Shown one piece after another: positions 52,507-61,047 of a stretch of 64,000 bases of DNA. Where the stretch lies: NCBI RefSeq assembly GCF_041261445.1, contig NZ_JBGCCU010000036.1, positions 38,706 to 102,705 on the forward strand. Direction: 5' to 3'. Made by a program: the position numbers and the translations under genes. A model generated the notes under the pieces. The model did no database searches. It saw nothing but the letters and a program-made list of their open reading frames with translations, and was not told the DNA's origin. The DNA is from Catenulispora sp. EB89. Its GTDB lineage: Bacteria; Actinomycetota; Actinomycetes; Streptomycetales; Catenulisporaceae. Within the stretch, counting starts at the first letter, position 1, and each line of letters starts with the position of its first letter.

Positions 52507-52947
52507 TCACCACCCGCGCAGGAACTCCCGAGCCTGTTCGGCGACCTGCACCATCTGCTCGCCGGCCTCAATCCAGGTCGACACCGATGCCTGCCAGGAG
52601 TCTGGCATCACCAACGAGTCACTCAGAGTCCACACCAGGCGCACATGGCCCCCGGAAGCGAACGTTGCAGCCAGACCCAAATGGTTGGTCCGCCACACCC
52701 GCTCTCCGTCCCAGCCGCGGAAGTCGGCGGCGAGCCCGCCGAGGAAGGTCGACAGATACTCCGTCTGCCAAGGATGGACCTCCACGCGTTCGAGACGGGC
52801 CTGGAGTCCGTCGGCCTGAGCCTCCATGCCGAACACCAACTCGTCGTCGCCGTGCGCCTCCGGAGCGAACAGACGCACACGGGTCGAGCGATGCTCCTGG
52901 CAGCGGATCACGATCTCCGAGGGCCCGCTGTGATCTTCGAGACGCAT
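52507..52947 (-). CDS. DUF6228-like protein
   Basis: 146 residues. 'LSTFLGGLAADFRGWDGERV' and 'LAATFASGGHVRLVWTL' match the pattern of the DUF6228 family, small actinomycete proteins of unknown role often found among toxin-immunity or contact-dependent loci. ATG at 52947; no strong ribosome site. It is intact although its surroundings are decayed, so it may be retained cargo. Confidence 0.6.
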   Translation of the reverse strand: MRLEDHSGPSEIVIRCQEHRSTRVRLFAPEAHGDDELVFGMEAQADGLQARLERVEVHPWQTEYLSTFLGGLAADFRGWDGERVWRTNHLGLAATFASGGHVRLVWTLSDSLVMPDSWQASVSTWIEAGEQMVQVAEQAREFLRGW

Positions 52948-53240
52948 GCCTCCCGACGATAGCTGACCATCAGCCGCAGGACCGCGTCACATCGGCCCGA
53001 CAAATGGGTTGGAGGCCTGCGACCCGACGACGGAGGCGGGGTCAGCTCGGACCAACATCCGGGGCCATCGCGAGACGCCCTGACAAACCATTCGATCTAT
53101 AGGTGGGGCCCGCTCAAGACGTCCTGATGGGGCCACACGAGAACGTCAGAGCCAGTGAGGCGACTGGAGAAGACCGCGGGCTTCAGCCGCCTGACTTGAT
53201 CAACAAGTAGTTGCCTCTATTCAAGCAGGTCAGAGCACAT

Positions 53241-53304
53241 GCGCAATGGACTGCGCGCCGGACTTCTAATCCGATGGTCGAGGTCGAATCCTGCTGAGGG
53301 CACC
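53241..53304 (+). pseudogene. tRNA-Arg(TCT)-like remnant
   Basis: From the D arm (GCGC-AATGGACT-GCGC) onward the sequence follows an actinomycete tRNA-Arg(UCU): anticodon stem-loop CCGGA-CTTCTAA-TCCGA (53258-53274) with anticodon TCT at 53265-53267, then TCGAATCCTGC and GAGGGCACC. The 5' acceptor strand does not pair with the 3' strand and the T stem has two mismatches, so it is not a working tRNA. It looks like a tRNA 3' portion left by an integrated element. The terminator just downstream is typical for a tRNA gene. Confidence 0.55.
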
Positions 53305-53311
53305 GAAGCCG

Positions 53312-53343
53312 AACCCCAGCAAACCCGGCCGACCTGGGGTTTT
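53312..53343 (+). terminator. rho-independent-type terminator after the tRNA remnant
   Basis: AACCCCAG (53312-53319) pairs perfectly with CTGGGGTT (53334-53341), loop of 14 bases, followed by TT. It lies eight bases after the tRNA-like sequence. Confidence 0.75.
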
Positions 53344-53623
53344 ACGTCTCCTCGACTCGATTACGTGACTGACTCGGTCGCCGAGCAGCAGGCGGCGTTT
53401 GGTCCGTTCTTCGGCCTGCCGATCTTCACGTGCGAGCACTACTAGGCCAACCGGCCAAGCAACTGGTGGAAGGCTCGCGGTACCCAATCGAGCTAGTCTT
53501 GCTGGTCCGGCTGCGGTCCGTGACTGGTCCGTCATGACATCGAAGAGGACCGAAACGACCAAAGACGCCAGAAGAGAGAACGGCAGTTCAGGTGGGCTGT
53601 CGGCGTCATACCTCGGTTTGTGG

Positions 53624-53704
53624 ATCACGCAGATCTATGAGGGTACAAATCAGGTGCAGCGGATTGTGATGGCTTGGCAGGTGCTGGGTGGCGTGAGCAT
53701 CTAG
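53624..53704 (+). pseudogene. duplicated 3' tail of the acyl-CoA dehydrogenase gene (right copy)
   Basis: 26 codons and a stop read 'ITQIYEGTNQVQRIVMAWQ' and 'VLGGVSI', matching the C-terminus of the acyl-CoA dehydrogenase at 49159-50328. Nothing before 53624 is homologous to the enzyme. Some differences are silent. It is the right-hand copy of the direct repeat bracketing the mobile region, and could be the original gene end displaced by integration or an att-type copy. Confidence 0.8.
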
Positions 53705-53742
53705 CTCAAGTTCTAGCTCAAGCTCTAGTTCCAGGCCGCGGC

Positions 53743-54687
53743 TTAGCGGCTGAGAACGGCACTGGTGACCACGCCTGGAATGGTGTGGTCACCAGCGCCG
53801 GTTCCGGAGCCAAGGGCGCTGCATGCAACGGTCACCTGCGCGACTTCGCTCACCACCTGGCGGGCGTTCGGCGGCCAGGCGAGCCAGGTGGACAGGGCTA
53901 TCCCCGGCTCGGCCAGGGGTATCCAGGGCCAGCCTGGGAGTAGTCGGCGCGCGGAGTGTTCGATGAGGAGGACCGCGTCGGCGTGGGTGGCTTCGGCGCA
54001 GGCCAGGGCGTGCTCGGAGAACTGGGCGAAGTGCCAGAGGGGGGCTGCGCCCGCCTCGTGGGCGGCGAGGGCCAGGTGGTCGTCGACGGTTGGGACCTGG
54101 CCTCGGCCGTGGGCGAGGGTGCGGATGCCGTCGAGGTCGCGGAGGTGGCAGGCTGGTTGGGCGGCGAGGTGGTGGCCGGGGCGGACCGCGATGCCGAATG
54201 GGACGTCGAACAGGTGCTTGCCGGTGAGGTCGGCGCTCGGTTGTTCGCGCACGATGCCCAGGTCGAGGCGGCCTTCGCGGAGCATGTCCAGCTGGTCGGC
54301 GCTGCCGGTCTCGGTGAAGGTGATGGCTGCGTGCGGGACGTCGGTTCTCAGTGCGGCCAGTAGGCGGAGCAGCCATTCGGCGGTGAGTCCTTGGGGGATT
54401 CCCACGTGTACCGCCTCGCTTGCTGCGCCGGTCGCGGTGTGGACCATCTCCTTGGTGGCGTCGGCGAGCCGCAGCAGGACGAGTGCGTGGTGGTGCAGCG
54501 CGGCTCCGGCGTCGGTGACCTTCGTTCCGCTCGCGCTGCGCTCGAACAGCTGCGCGCCGACTTCGCGTTCGAGGTACCGGATCTGCCGGCTCAGCGCCGG
54601 CTGCGTGATGTGCAGCACGTCGGCCGCGCGGGAGAAGGAACCCTCGTCCACGACGGCCGCGAAATACCTCAGATGACGCAGTTCCAC
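53743..54687 (-). CDS. LysR family transcriptional regulator
   Basis: 314 residues. N-terminal 'LRHLRYFAAVVDEGSFSRAA' and 'ITQPALSRQIRYLEREVGAQ' form a classic LysR helix-turn-helix; the substrate domain follows ('LDLGIVREQPSADLTGKHLF', 'LLIEHSARRLLPGWPW'). GTG start at 54687. It is divergent from an FAD oxidoreductase gene and a LysR-type box lies between them, so it probably activates that gene and represses itself. Confidence 0.92.
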   Translation of the reverse strand: MELRHLRYFAAVVDEGSFSRAADVLHITQPALSRQIRYLEREVGAQLFERSASGTKVTDAGAALHHHALVLLRLADATKEMVHTATGAASEAVHVGIPQGLTAEWLLRLLAALRTDVPHAAITFTETGSADQLDMLREGRLDLGIVREQPSADLTGKHLFDVPFGIAVRPGHHLAAQPACHLRDLDGIRTLAHGRGQVPTVDDHLALAAHEAGAAPLWHFAQFSEHALACAEATHADAVLLIEHSARRLLPGWPWIPLAEPGIALSTWLAWPPNARQVVSEVAQVTVACSALGSGTGAGDHTIPGVVTSAVLSR

Positions 54688-54707
54688 GGGGCTCTCTTTT
54701 CACCTCG

Positions 54708-54726
54708 ATATGCCTGTAGAGCATAT
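54708..54726. promoter_or_regulatory. LysR-type operator (T-N11-A)
   Basis: Perfect inverted repeat ATATGC-ctgtaga-GCATAT, containing T-N11-A with TGC/GCA arms. It lies 20 bases upstream of the LysR start and about 95 bases before the FAD oxidoreductase start, the usual position for a LysR recognition site. Confidence 0.7.
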
Positions 54727-54821
54727 GGGCTCTGATCTGTTGGCATTGGACGGCCCCTGTCAAAGTCGATCTACTGGGCGGACATTGGCCGACAGTCCGT
54801 TCCTCGGGGAAGAGGTTGTCA

Positions 54822-56078
54822 GTGATCGATCACTATGACGTCATCGTCGCGGGTGGGGGATCTGCGGGTATAGCGGCGGCGATCGGGGCTCGGCGCGCGG
54901 GTGCCCGCGTCCTGCTCATCGAGCGCGGGCCCTGCCTGGGCGGCGCGGCGACGCTGCGCAATGTGGTGACCTACTGCGGCCTGTACACGCAGGACCTCAA
55001 GCAGGTCGTGTTCGGGGTCGCCGAGGAGATGCTGGCGGGGCTGCGCGAGCTCGGCGCGGTGACCGAGCCGCGCAAGTTCATGGCGGTGGCCGTCGTCTTC
55101 GATCCCGAGGGGGTCAAACGCGTCGCGGACGAGCTCTGTGAGCGCGCGGGGGTGGACGTGCTGCTGCACAGTCACATATGTGCCGCCGCCCGGGAGGGGG
55201 ACCGGATCATCGGCGTGCAGGTCGCCGACCACTCCGGCATCCACGAGTACGGCGCCGACACGTTCGTCGACGCCACCGGCGAGGCCGACCTGGCACATCT
55301 GGGCGGTGCGGAGGTGCGCTACGGCAACGATGGCAAGGTGCTCAACGGCACCCTCGGCGTGCGGTTCGGGGGGATCCCGGCCGACGCGCCGATCACCCGC
55401 GCGTCGGTGTCCGCGGCGCTGCGTGCGGCCAAGGCGGCCGGGATGCCCGGGCTGACCGGGACCTCCGGGCTGATCGCGCGGATGCCGGTATCAGAGGACT
55501 TGATCACCTACATCGCCGACGAGGAGTACGACGCGCGCAGTGCCGCGGACACCAGCCGCGCCGAGCGCGGTGGGCGGGGTCAGGCGCAGGCCTGCCTCCG
55601 GGTCATCCGGACCATGCCCGGGGGAGGTTCGGCGTACATCGTGAGCACCGGACCCGAGCTGGGCACGCGCGAGTCGCGGCATGTGATCGGACGCTCTCAG
55701 CTCACTGAGAAGGAAGTGCTGGAACCCGGGCCGATGGGTGAGGCCGTGGCGCTGGGGGCGTGGCCGATCGAGTCGCACCCGGGGCCCGGGATGCCGCTGG
55801 AGTGGATCCACCTCGGCGAGCCGGGGTACTACGGCATCCCGCTGGACGTGCTGCGCAGCCGCAACACGGCGAACCTCTTCGCGGCGGGCCGGACCGTGGA
55901 CGGCGATCGCGGCGCGGGCGCCTCGATGCGGGTGATGGGGACCGCCTTCGCGACTGGGCAGGCGGCCGGGGTGGCGGCGGCTTTCGCGGCGGGGGGTGCT
56001 GGGGGTGCTGGTGCTGATGTCGAGACGGCGGTTGTTCGCCGCGAGCTTGAGCGCCAGGGGGCGTGGCTGCCGGGCTGA
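54822..56078 (+). CDS. FAD-dependent oxidoreductase (PF12831 type)
   Basis: 418 residues. N-terminal dinucleotide-binding motif 'DVIVAGGGSAGIAAAIGARR', then 'LIERGPCLGGAATLRNV', a mid 'TFVDATGEADLAHLGGAEVR' and C-terminal 'NLFAAGRTVDGDRGAGASMR' plus 'GTAFATGQAAGVAAAFA' are typical. Substrates of this family are mostly unknown. GTG at 54822 is six bases from GGGGAAGAGG; the TTG at 54816 would abut it. Probably controlled by the divergent LysR protein. Confidence 0.85.
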   Translation: MIDHYDVIVAGGGSAGIAAAIGARRAGARVLLIERGPCLGGAATLRNVVTYCGLYTQDLKQVVFGVAEEMLAGLRELGAVTEPRKFMAVAVVFDPEGVKRVADELCERAGVDVLLHSHICAAAREGDRIIGVQVADHSGIHEYGADTFVDATGEADLAHLGGAEVRYGNDGKVLNGTLGVRFGGIPADAPITRASVSAALRAAKAAGMPGLTGTSGLIARMPVSEDLITYIADEEYDARSAADTSRAERGGRGQAQACLRVIRTMPGGGSAYIVSTGPELGTRESRHVIGRSQLTEKEVLEPGPMGEAVALGAWPIESHPGPGMPLEWIHLGEPGYYGIPLDVLRSRNTANLFAAGRTVDGDRGAGASMRVMGTAFATGQAAGVAAAFAAGGAGGAGADVETAVVRRELERQGAWLPG

Positions 56079-56091
56079 GCGGCTGGCAGCG

Positions 56092-57348
56092 CTATTCGAG
56101 CGTTGATCCGCTGACCGCCGGCTGGCCGGATCCGAGGAAGAACACGCCGGGGTAGCCGTCGGTGGAGAACTTGTCGTTGACGTTGGCGCTCAGGGTGGAG
56201 TCGTGGATGGTCAGCGTGCCGGTGCGGTTGTTGCTGACGTAGAAGAGCGCGCCGCCGCCTTCGTTCGCGGTGTTGTGGTCGATGCGGGTGCCGGCGATCG
56301 TGACGGTGTAGTCGTCGCCGTCGGTGTAGATGGCGCCGCCGCTGCCGCCGCCGGGGGTGCCCGGCGCCGCGGGGTTGGCGCCGTTGCCGATGGCCTTGTT
56401 GTAGGACATGACACAGTTGATGACGTCCCAGGAGACGCCGATGCTGCTCAGGGCGCCGCCGTTGGAGCAGACGCCGCCTTGGCCCGGAGCGCCGCCGAAG
56501 GTGCTGTCGACGACGTAGACCGGCTGGTTCTGCCACTGTTCGAGGGCCCGCACCGCGGCGCCGCCGAGGTCGGGACCGGTGGAGTCGCAGCGGTTGGCCA
56601 CAAAGCGGGCGTTGACGATCGCCAGCCGTCCGCCGCTGGCGAAGACCGCGCCGCCTCCGCCGCCGTAGGCCTGCTGGCCGGTGGAGTCGCCGTTAGCGAA
56701 AGTGATGTTCTGCAGCGTCAGCTGCGGGGTGGACTGGTTCTGGCAGTGCGACGTGATCCAGGTCTGCGCCTGGTCGCAGGTGTTCATGTAAAGGATGCGC
56801 CGCTGGCCGCCACCGCTGAGGGTGACCTTGCCGCCGCCGTCGAGGACGACGCGCTGGGAGGTGTTGACCACCTTGGCCGTGGCCGACATGGTGATCACGA
56901 CCGGCGCGGGCCCGCAGGAGAAGGTGATGACCCCGCCTTTGGCGACGGCGGCGACCACGGCGGCGGACGTGCACCCGGCCGCGGTGCCGTCGCCGACGAC
57001 GGTGGTGGGATGCGAGGTGTCGGCCGCCCGGGCGGCCAGCGGGACGGGAGCGTGGCCGTCGGGGTTGCCGAAGGACGGCGGCGGGACCGGGGTGGAGGCA
57101 GCCTCGGACGGGGTGGTCGCGGTGGGCTTGGCGCTCGTTGCCGATGGCGCGGAGGCGGCTGAGGACGGCGACGCGTGGGACGTCGTGGCGGCGCCGGCTG
57201 TGGGGGTGCGCGACGCGGACGGCGTCGGGTTCGCGGCCTGTGCCGAGGTGGTGGCGGTGGAACCGCAGGCCGCGGTGGCTATCGACACGGCGATGGCGAT
57301 GGCGGCCAGCGCGTAGGAGGCTCGGAAGGGTGCTCGCGTGGAGGACAC
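56092..57348 (-). CDS. secreted right-handed beta-helix lipoprotein
   Basis: 418 residues. Signal peptide ending in the lipobox 'SIATAACGS', a Thr/Ser/Pro/Ala-rich linker of about 70 residues, then a repetitive Gly/Asn/Ser-rich region with the look of a parallel beta-helix ('LTLQNITFANGDSTG', 'IVNARFVANRC', 'IDHNTANEGGGALFY'), as in pectate-lyase-like or polymorphic surface proteins. Several paired cysteines could form disulfides. Likely a surface carbohydrate-binding or degrading protein; no catalytic residues can be assigned. GTG start at 57348. Confidence 0.75.
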   Translation of the reverse strand: MSSTRAPFRASYALAAIAIAVSIATAACGSTATTSAQAANPTPSASRTPTAGAATTSHASPSSAASAPSATSAKPTATTPSEAASTPVPPPSFGNPDGHAPVPLAARAADTSHPTTVVGDGTAAGCTSAAVVAAVAKGGVITFSCGPAPVVITMSATAKVVNTSQRVVLDGGGKVTLSGGGQRRILYMNTCDQAQTWITSHCQNQSTPQLTLQNITFANGDSTGQQAYGGGGGAVFASGGRLAIVNARFVANRCDSTGPDLGGAAVRALEQWQNQPVYVVDSTFGGAPGQGGVCSNGGALSSIGVSWDVINCVMSYNKAIGNGANPAAPGTPGGGSGGAIYTDGDDYTVTIAGTRIDHNTANEGGGALFYVSNNRTGTLTIHDSTLSANVNDKFSTDGYPGVFFLGSGQPAVSGSTLE

Positions 57349-57786
57349 CAGCAGAGACTAGACCGGTGGGGGGTTCGCAGTCGGCTGATTCGCGAAAGGC
57401 TACGGTTCGCCGGCGGTGAGCGGCGCGGATGGGGTATGTGCAGTGACCGAGTGCACGCGTGGTCTTGCACGTGAAATGCCGGCGGTCGCCAGCGCAGCCT
57501 GGTGTGCGAGTCGGGTGTGGTGGCATTTTGTTAGGGCATTAACGCCCCTTATGCGTAGATATAGCACGCGCCACCGACACCGCAGGCCGCCAGTCGCCAG
57601 TCGCCAGCGCATCGCCGCAGAGACCTGAACCACCGCGCGGTCGTGTTCATGACAACCGGCGGCCGCCAACGTGACATGCGGCGCTCAACCGAACTGCGTC
57701 CCCCTGCGAGGTCACCAAACCTTAGGCGAAGCCGTAAAACCGCCTGTAAAGCCACAGACAAACCGCAACGTGCCCACCAGCCGCAC
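57349..57786. other. gene-free stretch
   Basis: 438 bases with no convincing gene, between the start of the beta-helix lipoprotein gene and the end of the TetR gene (both minus strand). GC content is lower than in flanking genes, and the short repeated phrase CGCCAGTCGCCAGTCGCCAG occurs at about 57588-57607, with GGTCGCCAGCGC at 57484. It should contain the lipoprotein promoter; no clear boxes. Confidence 0.6.
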
Positions 57787-58395
57787 TTACCGAACTACGA
57801 CATCGCGCAGCGCCGGCGCCAGCCAGCGGTTGAGCAGCGCGCGCAGCCGCTCCTCGTCCTGCGGGGCGTTGCCGGGGTGCTGGAGGAACGAGGTGAGCAG
57901 GCGCATGATGACCTCGGCCAGGTCGTGCAGGTCGGGGTCGGTGAGGCCGGCGGCGGTCCAGTCGACGGCGAAGCGGCGCAGCATGCGGGCGCCGTAGGCG
58001 ATGGTGGTTTCGGTGGTGGCGCCGCGGGCGAAGGCGTCGGAGTCGTCGAGGCGGAGCAGGAGGCTTACGCGGGGTTCGGCGGGGATGGTGCGGATGCAGA
58101 AGACCATGCCCTCGATCACGGCGTCGGCCGGGTCGGTGCGGCCCGCCAGGTGGGCGACGAGGCGGTCCACGAACGCGTCGGCGCCCTGGGCCGCGACCTC
58201 GGCGATGATGTCGCTGACGCGGGCGAAGTGGCGGTAGACGGTCTGGCGGGTGACGCCGAGCTCGGTGGCGACGTCGGACAGGGTCGTCTTGGTGACGCCG
58301 TATCGGTCCACGCAGCGCGCGGTCGCGTCGACGATCCGTTGCCGTGCCTCGGCCTCCGACGCTGGGGGCCGGCCGCCCCATCCGTGCTTCGCCAC
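57787..58395 (-). CDS. TetR family transcriptional regulator
   Basis: 202 residues. Helix-turn-helix 'TTLSDVATELGVTRQTVYRH' with 'FARVSDIIAEVAAQGADAFV', then a ligand domain. GTG start at 58395. It is 12 bases after the stop of the membrane protein gene, as the last gene of a three-gene minus operon starting with the FAD monooxygenase, so it may autoregulate the operon through the inverted repeat at 61048-61082. Confidence 0.9.
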   Translation of the reverse strand: MAKHGWGGRPPASEAEARQRIVDATARCVDRYGVTKTTLSDVATELGVTRQTVYRHFARVSDIIAEVAAQGADAFVDRLVAHLAGRTDPADAVIEGMVFCIRTIPAEPRVSLLLRLDDSDAFARGATTETTIAYGARMLRRFAVDWTAAGLTDPDLHDLAEVIMRLLTSFLQHPGNAPQDEERLRALLNRWLAPALRDVVVR

Positions 58396-58407
58396 GATCT
58401 CAGGACT

Positions 58408-59532
58408 TTACCTGGTCGTCCGGCGTGCAGCGAGGATGACGCCGGTCGCGGCGGCCGCGCAGAGCGTGGCGTACCACAGGCTGCCGATCGGTGTTCCTGC
58501 GGAGGTGACGCCGTTGGTCGCGGTGAAGTAGGCGGGGAGTGCGACCAGCCACAGGGCTGCGAGGGTGGCCAGGTAGATCGCGGGATAGGTGCGGGCGAAC
58601 AGTGGCGCGGGCGCGGGCGTTGGCGGGGGTGCCGGTGCCGGTGCCGGTGCCGCGTGGGTGCGGGGCGCGCGCCAGGAGTCGACGATCAGGGCGAGGCCGA
58701 TGATCCAGACGATGGCGAGTCCGATGCTGATGATCGTCGTCTGGATGGTGAGGTGGCCGTGGCCTTGGAAGGCGCCTGCGGGTGCGCCGGCGATCAGCAT
58801 CGCCAGGGGAGCGAGGGCGCCTGCGATGACGGATCGCCAGGCGACGCCGAAGCCACCGGTGCTGGCGCTGGGACTGGTGCTGGTCAGGCGGACGACCAGG
58901 TACGTCAGCGCCGCGAAGGACACCGAAGCGAACAAGAACATGCTGTTCATCGGCACCGAAGCCAGCGCAGGCTTATTGACCTTGGTATCCCCGGGATTCC
59001 AGGCCCACCAGCGCAGCTGCGGACCGAGCTGGTCGAAGATCTCGTAGAAGACCTGGCAGACGAATGCGACGGCCAGCGCGCCGACGAGGGCGCCGCGCCG
59101 TGCGAACACCCCCAGCGTGCGCACCAGTTCGTAGGCGAGCTGGGACAGCGCCGGATAGAAAGCCACGATGTAGAGCGGCAGCCGGTCGTACATGAACTGC
59201 ACCGTGAACACGTTGTGCGAGAAGATGAACCCGACCTGCTTGTCCAGGCCGAACCAGCCGGGAAAGTACAACGGTGGCTCGATGACGGCCAGGTAGGCGA
59301 CCGAGGCGAACCACAGCGTGAGGTTAGCCGGGTCGCCGTCGTGCCGCCACCGGCGCCACGCGTGCCAGAAGGCGAACACGGCGCCGCCGACGATGAGTAG
59401 TTCCAGGACCGGCATGGTGCCGTTGCTCAGGCTGAACGGGTTGCGGAAGGTCACGATCGGGTTGGCGTGGCGGCAGGAGAAGCCGAGGCCTTCGGCGATG
59501 CGCTCGGCGGTCGGATCGCAGGTCTGGTCCAA
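58408..59532 (-). CDS. polytopic membrane protein of unknown function
   Basis: 374 residues with about ten hydrophobic helices ('MPVLELLIVGGAVFAFWHAW', 'FIFSHNVFTVQFMYDRLPLY', 'IISIGLAIVWIIGLALIVDS'). A low-complexity Ala/Pro segment separates the last two helices. TTG start at 59532 with GGAGG nine bases upstream. No transporter signature is recognised; carotenoid- or terpene-modifying membrane enzymes have a similar look, but this is not evidence. Co-transcribed with an FAD monooxygenase and a TetR regulator. Confidence 0.75.
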   Translation of the reverse strand: MDQTCDPTAERIAEGLGFSCRHANPIVTFRNPFSLSNGTMPVLELLIVGGAVFAFWHAWRRWRHDGDPANLTLWFASVAYLAVIEPPLYFPGWFGLDKQVGFIFSHNVFTVQFMYDRLPLYIVAFYPALSQLAYELVRTLGVFARRGALVGALAVAFVCQVFYEIFDQLGPQLRWWAWNPGDTKVNKPALASVPMNSMFLFASVSFAALTYLVVRLTSTSPSASTGGFGVAWRSVIAGALAPLAMLIAGAPAGAFQGHGHLTIQTTIISIGLAIVWIIGLALIVDSWRAPRTHAAPAPAPAPPPTPAPAPLFARTYPAIYLATLAALWLVALPAYFTATNGVTSAGTPIGSLWYATLCAAAATGVILAARRTTR

Positions 59533-59550
59533 CGCAGGTGCCTCCGCTTC

Positions 59551-61047
59551 TCAGGTCGCGTAATCGGTGTAGCCGGTGTAGTCCGTATAGTCCGTGGCTG
59601 GCGGATCCCGGTGTTGGTCGAACCCGCCGGGGATGACGGTGCGACCGAGCCGTTGCCGCAGCTTGTAACGCGCGACGCCGTACCAGAAGCGTGGATCCGC
59701 GGCGAGCCGGCGCAGCGACTTGTCGAGGTTGAAGACCTCCGCGAACGTGCGCTCGACGTAGGCGTCCTCGCGGCTGGCGGCGTTGATGGCGTTGAAGAGC
59801 GGCCAACTCAGGCGCGCGGCTATTCGTCGACGCCAGCGCGGAGGGAGCTCCGTTCCGGTGGCGAAGTCGTAGGCCTGGTCGCGTGCCATCGCCAGCATCC
59901 ACGGCACGGCCAGGGACCTCTTCTGGCGGGTGAGGAACTTGCGGAAGAACGCGGCGTCGCAGACGTCGTATTCGCGCAGCATGTCGCCGAGGATCAGCGC
60001 CGAGCGGGCCGCGGAGCTCATGCCCTGGGCGTAGAACGGGTTGAACGCGCAGATCGAGTCGCCGATGCAGACCAGGCCGGTCGGTGGGGTGTCGAGGAGG
60101 TCGAAGCGGCGCCACTTGTTGCCGGTCGAGCGCGTCAGGTGCACCGGCGAGGTCGGCGTGCAGGCCCTGGCGGCCGCGCCGAAGGCGGTGGCGCGTACTC
60201 GGTCCGCCGCCGATTCGAACGCTTCGACGTCGCGCGGCATGGGGATGCCCCACGAGCCCAGGCAGACGATGGCCCGATCGCCCTCGATCGGGAAGAAGTT
60301 GCTCAGGAAGTCGTGCTCGGCGGGGTGGTTGTCAGGGTTCTGGGTCGGGGTGATGATCAGGTGCTTCCACCACCAGGCGGTGGGGCGTTGGGCCGTCGGC
60401 GGGAGGTCGTACCAGCGGGAGGTGTAGGTGACCTTGGCGTCGAGGGTCTTCTCCGGCGGCGTGGGCCAGCCGTCGGCGGCGAGCCAGTCGACGGTCGACG
60501 AGCCGCGGCCGAGGGCGTCGACGACCAGGTCGGCTGGTATTCGGGTGACGTCGCCATCGGCGGTGCGGTGTTCGACTCCGGTGATGTGTCCGGTCGGGGT
60601 GCCTCCGTCGACGGAGAGCAGACCGGTGACCGTCGTGCCTTCGCGGAGTTCGATGGCGGGGAACCGGCGGGCCATGTCGCGCAGGACGCGTTCGATCAGT
60701 ACTCGGGAGCTGTAGACCATCGTCATGGAGCCGCGTTTGCGGGGTGCCCAGCCGTCGTTCTCGCAGTAGGCGGCGTCCATGGACGGCATCAGCAGCATTC
60801 CGCCGGCCGCGATCAGGGCGTCTTCGAAGCCTGGGAAGATCTCGCCGATCGCGCGGCGGCCGGAGTTGAGGAGGAAATGCGGGTGCTTGCTCTGGGGGAC
60901 GCCGCGTCGGTGCTCTGCGTTCGGCGGTAGTTGGTCCCGTTCCAGAACGATCACTTTCTCGAAGTGGCGGGCGAGTACTCCTGCGGCGCAGAGCCCTGCG
61001 ATGCTGCCGCCCGCCACGACCGCTGTGCCTCTGTTCATTGCTGCCAT
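59551..61047 (-). CDS. FAD-dependent monooxygenase/halogenase-like flavoprotein
   Basis: About 498 residues. 'AVVAGGSIAGLCAAGVLARH' is the FAD-binding motif, 'LERDQLPPNAEHRRGVPQSK' and 'HPHFLLNSGRRAIGEIFPGF' are typical of the family of squalene-epoxidase-like and tailoring hydroxylases, and 'GLVCIGDSICAFNPFYAQGM' is the second FAD motif. The C-terminus has a short repeat of Tyr-Thr-Asp/Gly units from 9-bp slippage. Start is uncertain between 61047 and 61037; neither has a good ribosome site. First gene of the operon with the membrane protein and TetR. Possible secondary-metabolite tailoring enzyme. Confidence 0.82.
   Translation of the reverse strand: MAAMNRGTAVVAGGSIAGLCAAGVLARHFEKVIVLERDQLPPNAEHRRGVPQSKHPHFLLNSGRRAIGEIFPGFEDALIAAGGMLLMPSMDAAYCENDGWAPRKRGSMTMVYSSRVLIERVLRDMARRFPAIELREGTTVTGLLSVDGGTPTGHITGVEHRTADGDVTRIPADLVVDALGRGSSTVDWLAADGWPTPPEKTLDAKVTYTSRWYDLPPTAQRPTAWWWKHLIITPTQNPDNHPAEHDFLSNFFPIEGDRAIVCLGSWGIPMPRDVEAFESAADRVRATAFGAAARACTPTSPVHLTRSTGNKWRRFDLLDTPPTGLVCIGDSICAFNPFYAQGMSSAARSALILGDMLREYDVCDAAFFRKFLTRQKRSLAVPWMLAMARDQAYDFATGTELPPRWRRRIAARLSWPLFNAINAASREDAYVERTFAEVFNLDKSLRRLAADPRFWYGVARYKLRQRLGRTVIPGGFDQHRDPPATDYTDYTGYTDYAT

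Noticed and set aside
53241..53304. Functional tRNA-Arg gene
   Set aside because: The acceptor 5' strand does not pair and the T stem has mismatches, so it was called a remnant.
53239..53445. A 68-codon open frame starting in the tRNA-like sequence
   Set aside because: It runs through the tRNA remnant and its terminator and has no homology-like pattern; the RNA explanation is better.
57643..59400. A 585-codon plus-strand open frame over the TetR and membrane protein genes
   Set aside because: Repetitive Gly/Asp/Arg/Gln composition typical of antisense frames; the minus strand has clear TetR and membrane proteins in an operon.
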